Source: Trachythela sp. YZ-2020 (lineage: Eukaryota; Cnidaria; Anthozoa; Malacalcyonacea; Clavulariidae). From it: a stretch of DNA of 64,000 nt. Every line of letters starts with the position of its first letter. Within the stretch, counting starts at the first letter, position 1. Positions 55,460 through 64,000 of the stretch are shown here, one piece after another. Under the pieces are notes generated by a model, which saw nothing but the letters and a program-made list of their open reading frames with translations, was not told the DNA's origin and ran no database searches. The stretch lies in contig JADLSH010000393.1 of NCBI GenBank assembly GCA_016169945.1, positions 7,849,501-7,913,500 on the forward strand. Reading direction: 5' to 3'. Position numbers and translations under genes: made by a program.

Positions 55460-57360
55460 CAGTGGAACCTCTACTAACAGACACTCTGTAGAACGGACAT
55501 TTCCATAAGGTAAATTACAAGATGTATTTTTCTGCATCTCTTGAAATTGATGTAGAAGGTTTAGGTGGTGGTATATAATATTTCACTCGAAATATCCATC
55601 CACCTAAAACCTTGGACATTTCCATACAACGATCAGTAAATTTAAGTCCCGATTTTTTACTTAAAATCTTTATTACTGAAACCTTTAAACAACGGACAGC
55701 TCCAAACGGACAACATATGCTGATGACAAATAAGGTTGTCATGGACAATATAGTCAAGTAATTTACATTATAGTTCATGAAACGACTATTACGCTGCCTA
55801 TAGTCTATAAATTTTACTTATACTTCACGGCACGGTCTATTTCTCAGACCCTGTGTACAGAAATAATACACCACTAATTCCAATGTAGGTTGAACTATAG
55901 ACCTATATTACTAGTGAATCTGATCTAGTTTATGTATTTCACAGCATGGCCAATATTTCAGACCCTGTGAATAAAGAATATATACACCAAACAAACCACA
56001 CCTACATGCAGTAACTACCAACATTACACAATCTATAAGACCTGTTATATTTTAAGGCTGTATGATAAACAGTGCAGGCTATTCATATACCTTTTGGACT
56101 TTCTACAGCACGGTCTAGTTTTCGGACCCTCAAGATTGTATAAAAGCCCTTTACACCATTTATTATATAATATGGTACATACATGCATACACAATTACAT
56201 AAAGGACATAACATACCAATCATTTAACGCAGGTGGAGATTCTATTCCCTATTCTTATAATACAATATGAGATACTATATTTGTATTTCCACGAGGCTAC
56301 TGATGTGTTAAACTTATTTAAAACTATGATTATTCCCATCATTCATTTAGCGCTCATATTGTACATTTGACTATTGTCTATGACAACCTTAATTGAAATA
56401 GCTGTACTGTATATGCAAGTAAAAACAACCTCTAGATAACGGACAGTTTGTATAAAGACCCTTGTTTGTTATTTAATCTCTCTAATTAAGAGTCGAAGGT
56501 TTAGTAAAAAAGACCCATTTAATAATAATAATATAAAGATGTAACATAAATTAATAAATCCAATATAACTCTGAATGAACGTATTGTTAGCGTATTAAGA
56601 ACGCCATTTTCTGACCATGCAAATTGTCTGTAAACGTCATTTAACGTGAAATATAGCACAACCCTAATATAAAAAACAAACTATAAAGTATGAGCATGAA
56701 AATGTTTATCCCAGTGCCCCTACAGATTCATACATGTATTTGTAGATTGTGGAAATTTGAAAACATATACTCGAATGCCATATTTACTAGTTCGAGATTT
56801 ACTAGAGAGAGCATTGAAATATAGTCAAAACTAAAACAATGTAGTACAGGATAAGAAATATCCGAATCCGATTAAAGATTGAGATGTTCTGAATATTTAA
56901 ATACAGTTTTAAAATTTAGTAAATACAATGCTGGCGTGATGGCGGAACTGTTCATTTATATATTCTACTTGCTTCTCGGGTTAAAATGAGTATGACTCGC
57001 GAACATCAACTATATTGTTTTCGTAAAATTACATAGGTGATTATTGAAAATTCTCAACGCTGATTGGTTGCGCTACCTCGGATTAATACGCGATAATCAC
57101 CTAAAGCGTTTTTAAGCCGCTTTTATCGTAAATATTCAATTAAAATATAATTTTTTAAAATGTGCATTTTTTATTTTTTTCCAAATAATCACCTATGTAA
57201 TTTTACTAAAACAATTATTCGTCTCAGGCTCGGTGAATATCGGTGAATAAAAACCTCGACTTCGTCTCGGTTATTCACCGATATTCACCTCGCCTTCGGC
57301 GAATAATTGTTAAATAACAATCTTCGCTCCCAAGGTGTTCGTTATATGGATGTTTCACTG
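55460..57360. mobile_element. 1.9-kb Tigger/pogo-like element, internally eroded
   Basis: CAGTGGAACCTCTACTAACA at the left and ATATGGATGTTTCACTG at the right are inverted ends, with TA on both outer sides (55458-55459 and 57361-57362). Internal words AACGGACAGTTTGTATAAAG match 37496. No transposase frame is intact. ACGGTCTATTTCTCAGACCC, CAATATTTCAGACCCTGTGA and CGGTCTAGTTTTCGGACCCT recur about 120-160 bp apart at 55830-56130. A hairpin element (57212-57315) is nested near the right end. Confidence 0.65.
57040..57315. mobile_element. Hairpin element with AACAATTATTCG ends
   Basis: Stem GGTGAATATCGGTGAATAA with its complement and apex CCTCGACTTCGTCTCGG. It ends CGAATAATTGTTAA. A preceding part has GCTGATTGGTTGCGCTAC, as in other members. 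Confidence 0.75.
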
Positions 57361-57514
57361 TAAAACTTAGACTTGCTCAAAACAATTGACTTCCGCAAAT
57401 TCCTTACTCTTTCGCAAATACTTCCTTGAAAATTCCTTCGTTATAAAGACGATGCTAAAGACGAGGGACTTTGAGAAAGTTTATGTAAAACTTTGCAATC
57501 TGTTTATAACTTAC

Positions 57515-58468
57515 CGTCAATTGTGGGCATTCTCGTGCCATTTTTATACTGTCCCACCATTGAATCAAACATCGGTCTCTGTGTATAATAAGCATATTCA
57601 GGTGGCATGTTTCTTGGCATGCCATTTGCCATCATTGAGCCTGCCATATGATGATAATTTTCACGTTGCATCATTTGTTGTCGTTGTTGTTGTTGCTGTT
57701 GCTGTAGTAGCATCATTTGATGACGTTGAAATTCTCCGTGAGAAGGATATCCGGGGTACATAGTTCGTGGGTTAAACCCAGTTCTTTCTTGGTTCAACAT
57801 GTTCCCCGAGGATCTCACGTTCATTAAAGATGCAATGCCAGTAGAACGGTTTAGCGACGATTGAATACCATCTGCAGGCGTGGGGTACGTAACACCCATT
57901 GATTGAGCTTGGGACTCTCCTGGGGTAGCAAGCCCAGCTGCTCTTTCAGCCTGCGACTGTCTGATTAGTGCGGACGGGATATGATTGCGGGTATTATTTA
58001 AGTCCATGAACTGCGCAGGTGCATTTGCATCAGTTGGTTGAAGATTCCCTAAATGATCTGGTCGTCGACTTTGAGACATTTCTTGTAACAATGTCGAAAA
58101 TTTTAACTGTTCGTGATCGGAACGCTTCGTACGTTGTTCGTCGTTGGCCATTAAACTCGAAACACTATAAGGGTTGCTACGTTTTTCTCCGACGCGTGGC
58201 TGGTTAACTTTTGAGGTCAGGTTAACAAAAACTTTACCCTCATCAGATTCAACTGTCGCCGGGGGAGTTTTAACCGGTTGGCCTTCTATTCCGACAGGAC
58301 TTCCGACAATCTCTAAACCACTGGGATTATTTAATTTTGTCAATGTGGGATTATTTGCTTGTATGGATGAAAACGGATTGGATTCACTTGGTGGTCTAGA
58401 TTGGCCCATGATAAATGGAAAACGGAGGTCGTCTTCACTCGGCTGAGTCGCGGTTTTTTTTATTAAAC
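57515..58468 (-). CDS. CECR2: CECR2-like exon C (954 bp)
   Basis: Acceptor ATTGCAG, donor GTAAGT; phase 1 in and out. It starts LIKKTATQPSEDDLRFPFIM. It has a polar low-complexity tail, a Gln tract (LLQQQQQQQRQQMMQ, near 57690) and MPRNMPPEYAYYTQRPMFDS near the end. No folded domain is visible. Confidence 0.85.
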
Positions 58469-61400
58469 CTGCAATGAATGAATATTAATTAAATCTTGGA
58501 TTTCTTATCCAACATCTTAATTCTCAACGAGTATATTATAATTAACAAATTATGAGACAATTTATAATATTAGAATGAACTCTTTCGCACGTATATATTT
58601 AATAACAATTATATTATTTTGGACTCCTGCAAAGTCTGATGAAGAATTGATTCTAGCTAGCATGGTGTAATCAGCTAATAGGTAAATTTAAGTGCGACTT
58701 TATGGCGTTTCTGGGAAATCATTCATGTACCAAGAATTGGCCCAAGAATGTTGTCTTGTGGTATTCCTGAAGGAACTGGTATAGGACTGATAATAACCTT
58801 TCTTTAAACTGTCTGGTTCCAATAGCAAAGTAGTCGTTAAGTCAGGAGAATATATGACCATCTAGACCGCGAACATGTAGTTTGTAGTGTATGTGGGAGT
58901 GTGAAATAGAATCCGTGTTGATGATCAGAAATAGAGTGATAGGGTGTGACAAAAACTATTTTGTTTTGATATGGAGTATCCATTAATAGATTGAAGAGAT
59001 CTTACACGTCTCAGCAGAGCTTCAAATTGAAAATGCATACGAGAAAAGCTTTAGTAGAAGTTACAGAAGACCAATATGAAATATGAACAACCGAGAAGCA
59101 TCGTGTACCATGCTTTCTCGTGCAGACCGGAAAACAAAATCTTGTAAGTTTTTCAAAGATCTCAAATATAACCAGCCTTCTGACTCGTGGAATTTGATAG
59201 TGGATTTTTATCCAAATTGCAGCACAAGCCATGTCACCAAACCTTAAAGTCGTCCATAAGATAAGGTTCGAAAGGAAAGATCCGAATGGGATTTAATCCT
59301 AACTTTTTTAAAGAATGGAATACTATCTATACCTGTTCCTTTGAGTTCACTAACACCAGCATCGCTCTTACTGCTATCTTTATTCATATCCGTATCTTCA
59401 ATGGGCAATTTTTTCACTATGTCATTAGTGTTGCCAACCTGGTTTGCTTCAACAGACTCTTGCATATGCTCTATCGACGTTCCAGGAACTGCAGATGTTA
59501 CACCATTAGCCATAGCAGTGGGCGGCCTCCAACCTGCAAGCATTTGCCTACCATCTGGCAGGATTCCACCAGTAGTTTGCCATGGGGTATTAGGTGATGC
59601 CAGAGGCTGTGCAGGATAAGGGTGGCCCATGCCTCGATTGTCCTGCATTCGATTGTTGGTCCACATTGAAGTACTTGGTTCACCTAGGAAAGTAAAGTAT
59701 ATGTTACATTAGGTTTTACATAATAATCTGAGTTCTACCTGCCATTTCAATGGTCGAGAGCCATGATCTATTGGAGGACAGACGCACGAATGACGCCATT
59801 TCAGAGAGGTAATATCTCTAAGCCAATAACACCTCTCTCAGAAGCATCACGAACCAATGACGTACGTTGTTTTGTATTCGGCTCTTACAGTCACGCGAGA
59901 ATATTACGTCATGTTAAATTCATCCAAATGCCGTTTCCACTTATATCTTACGAAATACAGATAGCTATATCTCGCTAGAATCCTTGAACAACGAGGACAA
60001 TTTTGGTGTATAGTTTGTCGTTTTAGCATGTCTAGAACTCGAGTTAAGGAAAGTTGGCGTACGTATTAATGTCAGCCATATTGGATTTCATATTAATTAG
60101 TTTGAATCAGTGGTTTGAATTTGCCATCCAAAATGGCGGAAGCCAAACAATTACGAGTTGTGACGTCATTTGCAAGGGCTGAACAGATATACATCACGCC
60201 AAAGGACGTATAAATCTCTTTCCGAACCTTACCTTACGAGTTGAGCTAACTTTCTATTATATAAAACAAATAAATAGCATTTTGCCGTTATCTGTTCAGT
60301 TATAGATGCACAGCGGATACACCGAGGACCTGACGGCTCGTGGGCTACCACTATCACGTTTTAGTAGAATCATACTAGTATACTATTGCAAATGCTGTAA
60401 TTTGATTGGCTACGCTACTCGCTATCTAATTGTCGATAGATAGCGAGTAGCGATACAGCCATCTCCTCGGCGCGATTTTTAACGAATTTATTTCAATAAA
60501 TTATGAAAAACGTTTTGAAATACTGTTTTCTTGCTGGTTTCTACTAAAACAATTAAGATTATTCGCTCTCGATTTCTATGAGATGATAGTTCATTCGGGC
60601 TTCGCCCTCATCAACTATCACCTCATAGAAATCTTGAGCTCATAATCTAATTGTTAAATAACGTCAGACTCTGTAGCTAGAACAGGACAGACAAGGCAAA
60701 ATGTTATCTATTTGTTTAATATAATAAAAAAAGTGAAAAACTAGGTAAACGAAGCTCGTATCGAAACGTTTTGGGGCTTTCAAGCGCGAAGAAAATACAT
60801 TTGCACGCATTTGACATGATTTACACAAAACAAAGCACGCCATCGGATCGTGATGCTTCTGAGAGAGCTGTGATTGTCTTAAAGATACTATGTCACAGAG
60901 ATGGTGTCATCCGGGCGTCTATCCTCTGATACATCATGGTTCTCGACCAGGCAATGAATTAGTAGATTGGACTCAGATTATTATATAATAGGAAAAAAAT
61001 ACTCCTCGTTGGTCAAGGATTCTAACGAGATATAGCTTATACCTCTCAGTATTTCGCAAGATATAAGCGAAAACGGCACTTCGAAGAAATCCACGATAAT
61101 GCCACCCTAAATAGCGGATTATTTAGTATGACGTAATATCTCGTGTGACTGCAAGAGCCGAATATGTGGCTAGTATATGTGGTGCATTTCCGGTTCGACA
61201 CCGCCATGTTGAATTTAGATCAAAAAACTTTCTAAATGCATTTAATCTTCTACTATGTAACTTAAGCCTGGTTCTAAGTAACTAAGGTTCACACTAGCAA
61301 TTTTGTCGGCGATTATTCTCCTCCTGACGCATGCGAATGAGTGGACTCACGAAAAAGTATGATCGGTTTTACACAGTGAGCTCTATATATATATATCTGG

Positions 61401-63759
61401 AGTGAGAACTTATGTCCAAAAAGTGAAGCCAAAGATGGCGGAAATTGACGTCCAGTGCCAATCCCTTTCTATTGTTTTCGACCGCGCGGTTTGCACAAGC
61501 CGGCAAGGAGTGTGCCGAAATTTCGTGTTTTTACTCCGATGTAAACAATAACATCATGATTTTATGAACTAATAACTTGATTAGCGATGCGATCTGTTAG
61601 TATAAACTGGAATTAGCTAGAAAAATGGTATGAAAACTGTTTATGACCTTCATGAGTTTGGACGTCAATTGCCGCCATCTTTGGCTTCACTTGGCCTATT
61701 GGCCGAACATTAGAAGTTCTTACTCCAGATATATATATGGAGCTCACTGGTTTTACAAAGTTATACGTTGATATGTCATTCGCTCGATCACATCGATCAA
61801 GATTGCTTGTGTGAACCAGACTTTAGAATAAAAATTTTGGATTCCCAGGCACACAAACTTCACAAGTTCGTACAAAACATAACTTATATTAACACTTTCC
61901 CCATTTATGATGACAAAGAACCGGGCATGGCATTTTTTATGGGGAGTTGCTTATTGGACTTATTAAAAACCCTTGCAAGTGATGTCAAAACACAAAAGTG
62001 ATGATTTGTTTTGCTTCCGTCATTTTGGGTGGCAAGTATTTAAAACTAATTAAGACTGAACAAACTATGCGTCAAATGCCGTCAAAGCAAGGCTGCGGCA
62101 GTGAACTCAATTTGTTAACCTGGAACGATAACTGGCGGGTGAAAAGTGAAGCCAAAATAACAGTGCCTACGCCATCAAACGTGATTGATTTCACAACGGC
62201 CAAAGTTCAAAATAAGTTCACGAAAATAGAAAAAAAACTTGAATATCTGTTAAAACCTGCACGATAGCATATCTTATCCCATATTTTTATGGCTTTCATA
62301 AACTTTTTGCACAAACTAGCTTATACGCCTTGTACGGCTGACAAAAAACAACATATTTTCGCTGTTTGAACAAAAACACTGAGAAAACTTGCTTTAATTA
62401 ACTTACTTCAGTGACAAAGATATGTTTTCCTCCTAGTTTTCCTTCTGTAATCTTTTTTAGCCAGTTACAAAGGGGAAACTACTTCGATTTGCAAAAAAAC
62501 TGTTGTTTTTTTTCAAAAAAATAATACAAAAATAGAGTTTACGTACGGACCGCGCAGTAAATAAGTTGTGGGAGACTGAAACTGACGTCCAGAACCGCGC
62601 AACAAAAATAGGGGACTGAAACTGACGTCCAGAACCGCGCAACAATGATGGCGTATAGGGGACTGAAACTGACGTACGATAACGAATTGATGGCGACGAC
62701 GATGGCGTTGTGGCCTGACGCCAGAGGTCAAGGCTTCACTTTTTTCCGTACGAAATGACTGAAGCTATCGTTCCAGATAGATATATATTGAGTTCACTGG
62801 GCTGCGGTTCTTGCCTTTGTGTGAGAATTTAGAAAGTTCACTTTCTGCTTAATTTAATTAGGCGTTATCGCTGCTGTCTGGAGTGCTCTCGATGATTTTT
62901 GCGGATTATTTAGCGTGACGTGTATTCTCGCGTGAGAATAGACTCGCATTGCATGTTTTGTTAAAAAGAAAAACTCGGGCGTAGTGGTCGTTGTTTTTAA
63001 CCTAAAGGTAAGTAGCTACCGAATATGAACATATTTTGTGATTGGCTATCTGAAACAAAAGTGATCACTGTTTATGACTTGTTCTTTAGAAAGATGATAT
63101 TGTCCTTTATTGTCATGATCAACCAATCACAAAGCCTGTTCATACAGGTACGGTGCGACCTAAACCTAATAAAACTCTGTTACAAAAATACTGTTATCAC
63201 ATACCCTTTGTTGCCACAGGTGTTACACCGCGTACCATTCCAGGAGGCAGATCCTGATTAGAAAACTGACCAGTAGTTTGTGGGTTCATGCGCATTGCGG
63301 GATGCCCCAAACCCATCATTGGTGAAAACATAGGAGGGGCACCGCGTGGAAAATCATTCATATTAAACCTCGCAAAAGCTGGATGACCAGGATACATTTG
63401 AGGAGGATAAAACGGCTGGCGCATGTAAGGCATTCGTTGGAACGCCATAGGATCTTGCATGATTCGGGATACATCATTTGTCATTGGGTTCATGCCAAAA
63501 TGCTGAGGGAACATAGCAGGGTTTTTAAGTCGTGGATCAGACATCATTTTTTGATTTGAGCGATGAATGTCTGCGGCCTTCACCAAATCTTCAATTCCGT
63601 TCGCGTCGTTTGTTTTCGTTTTGTTTAGTTTACGGAGCTCAGATTCCGTGAGCTCTTCTTCAAAGTCATCGTCACTGGATTGATTGTCGTCATCTGGAAA
63701 GTGCTTCTTCATCTGTCGTTCAAATACATTCTCCAATGTTCGAGCCATCTGAGTATAAC
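57515..63759 (-). CDS. CECR2: CECR2-like bromodomain protein, C-terminal exons
   Basis: In vertebrates CECR2 is the nuclear bromodomain partner of SNF2-family ISWI ATPases (the CERF remodelling complex), binding acetylated histones. Three exons join in frame with phase 1 at every junction, giving about 620 residues. The first begins inside the last helix of a bromodomain (YTQMARTLENVFERQMKKHF). Human CECR2, as I recall it, has [22 protein letters not shown] at that point. An acidic patch follows, then a long tail rich in Pro, Met, Asn and Gln with MYPGHPAF and QQQ repeats. The N-terminal half, including most of the bromodomain, lies beyond the right edge. BPTF or GCN5 bromodomains fit less well because the KHFP continuation is CECR2-like. 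Confidence 0.75.
58469..59332. other. CECR2-like intron, no gene recognised
   Basis: Non-repetitive sequence as far as I can see. Chance frames only. Confidence 0.5.
59333..59683 (-). CDS. CECR2: CECR2-like exon B (351 bp)
   Basis: Acceptor TTCCTAG, donor GTATAG; phase 1 in and out. It encodes EPSTSMWTNNRMQDNRGMGH, PYPAQPLASPNTPWQTTGGI and IEDTDMNKDSSKSDAGVSEL. The Pro/Asn/Met-rich composition agrees with exons A and C. Confidence 0.85.
59684..60027. mobile_element. CECR2-like intron with repeat shared with 28500-28740
   Basis: GTATTCGGCTCTTACAGTCA and TCCTTGAACAACGAGGACAA match 28545-28720. The rest is unassigned. Confidence 0.65.
60028..60185. mobile_element. Repeat copy, empty site of the 35190-35605 element
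   Basis: It matches both flanks of the nested MITE at 35277-35530 (TAATTAGTTTGAAT and TTTGAATTTGCCATCCAAAA) without the MITE. Confidence 0.85.
60361..60660. mobile_element. Hairpin element, inverted copy of 25116-25410
   Basis: TAGTAGAATCATACTAGTAT, CTACGCTACTCGCTATCTAA and TTTCTTGCTGGTTTCTACTA are reverse complements of the 25.1-25.4 kb copy. It ends in the same hairpin and TCTAATTGTTAAATAA. Confidence 0.88.
60661..61260. mobile_element. CECR2-like intron with inverted repeat copy
   Basis: 61000-61170 is a reverse-complement copy of the 28500-28740 repeat (CCTCGTTGGTCAAGGATTCT, GGATTATTTAGTATGACGTA). Nothing recognised in 60661-60990. Confidence 0.6.
61340..61765. mobile_element. Palindromic MITE
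   Basis: GTGAAGCCAAAGATGGCGG with its complement, and GAGCTC(TA)nTCTGGAGT with its complement, form arms at 61373-61455 and 61668-61756. Confidence 0.8.
61766..62559. other. CECR2-like intron, no gene recognised
   Basis: The plus frame 61768-62001 lacks known motifs. The sequence may belong to a longer element whose ends are the GAGYTCACTG words at 61378 and 62792. Confidence 0.35.
62560..62680. repeat. Tandem repeat GGGGACTGAAACTGACGTCC, three copies
   Basis: The units begin at about 62569, 62609 and 62657 and share GACTGAAACTGACGT plus AGAACCGCGCAACAA. Confidence 0.85.
62681..63020. other. CECR2-like intron, no gene recognised
   Basis: CCAGATAGATATATATTGAG near 62773 recalls the MITE at 61340. 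No gene. Confidence 0.4.
63022..63160. mobile_element. MITE shared with 42267-42425
   Basis: GTGATTGGCTATCTGAAACA and CCAATCACAAAGCCTGTTCA. About 85 percent identical to the other copy by eye. Confidence 0.8.
63205..63759 (-). CDS. CECR2: CECR2-like exon A: bromodomain end and acidic patch
   Basis: Acceptor ATTCAAG, donor GTATGT; phase 1 in and out. It encodes YTQMARTLENVFERQMKKHF, then the acidic DDDNQSSDDDFEEELTE and the tail MPYMRQPFYPPQMYPGHPAF. The residues before this exon (the AZ loop and acetyl-lysine Asn of the bromodomain) lie in exons outside the window. Confidence 0.88.
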
Positions 63760-64000
63760 CTTGAATAGAACAAAAATATCCATTAACCACGTAATTAGAT
63801 TGGAGAGCTTAAGCACGCGATGTTTGTCAACACAGACGTCACGTGTAGAAAACTGAGCCGTTAAAGATAGCGAGAGCCGTTCTTACTTGAAATAATGCGC
63901 TTCAGTCACTGCTCAAGCTATCTATTAAGCCTGCCGCACACGAGAGCTTTTGGCTGATCTAATCGCCACGCGTGGTGGTTAGCTCAGCTCTGTATGTTTG
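63760..64000. other. CECR2-like intron; start of a MITE
   Basis: GCCTGCCGCACACGAGAGCT at 63930 resembles a transposon end that runs off the window. No bromodomain exon is seen here on the minus strand. Confidence 0.45.

Noticed and set aside
57386..57763. 125-codon plus-strand frame
   Set aside because: The poly-Val stretch is the antisense of the CECR2-like Gln tract. No independent support.
58019..58446. Plus-strand frames over CECR2-like exon C
   Set aside because: They are mirror frames of a real coding exon.
61768..62267. Two plus frames of 77 and 89 codons
   Set aside because: They lie inside an intron repeat region, with no family motif, splice sites or conserved partner.

Overview
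This window looks like nuclear DNA of an invertebrate animal, most likely a cnidarian (an anthozoan is my best guess). It holds two intron-rich, conserved animal genes, both on the minus strand. Their large introns are packed with decayed transposons: CR1-like LINEs, an L1-type ORF1, BEL/Pao and Penelope-like elements, tRNA-derived SINEs, many palindromic MITEs and Crypton-like remnants. There are no operons, CRISPR arrays or bacterial features. The organism assignment is an inference from repeat types and gene structure; the gene identities rest on direct exon-by-exon translation.

Gene 1 is POLD1, the catalytic subunit of DNA polymerase delta, running right to left from 50862 to 6287. I reconstructed 21 exons whose splice sites and codon phases all agree (3110 coding bases, about 1036 residues). 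They include the exonuclease motifs, polymerase motifs A, B and C, and the CysA and CysB metal-binding clusters. Several exons are invisible to simple ATG-to-stop scanning (4, 7, 8, 11, 12, 13, 15, 16, 19, 20) and were found by translating between splice sites. The last 35 or so residues, with the final CysB cysteine, are not in the window and probably lie beyond its left edge.

Gene 2 is a CECR2-like bromodomain protein, entering from the right edge. Exons at 63759-63205, 59683-59333 and 58468-57515 carry the end of a bromodomain, an acidic patch and a long Pro/Met/Gln/Asn-rich tail. A tentative short last exon with a poly(A) signal lies at 52560-52330. The two genes are head to tail, about 1.5 kb apart. 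An E2F-type site lies 130 bp upstream of the POLD1 start.

Layout: 1-435 BEL/Pao gag-protease fragment; 1117-5123 a CR1-like LINE inside a 20-bp minisatellite; 5.3-12.4 kb POLD1 3' introns holding a Penelope-like element, a second LINE and an L1-type ORF1; 12.6-15.5 kb a foldback element split by a Penelope-like copy; 16-31 kb POLD1 exons among Crypton-like non-autonomous elements and hairpins; 31.3-35.6 kb a hAT MITE, a palindromic Penelope-like copy and SINEs; 37.5-39 kb nested MITEs; 44.4-47.0 kb a 2.6-kb foldback element; 48-51 kb SINEs and the POLD1 5' end; 51.5-57.4 kb intergenic and CECR2 intron repeats; 57.5-63.8 kb CECR2-like exons; 60-63 kb more MITEs in its intron.

Most notable: hammerhead-ribozyme-like folds in two Penelope-like families; a family of elements with constant ends, variable terminal hairpins and a Crypton-like first exon; and a partial triplication of POLD1 exon 12 together with its splice donor.
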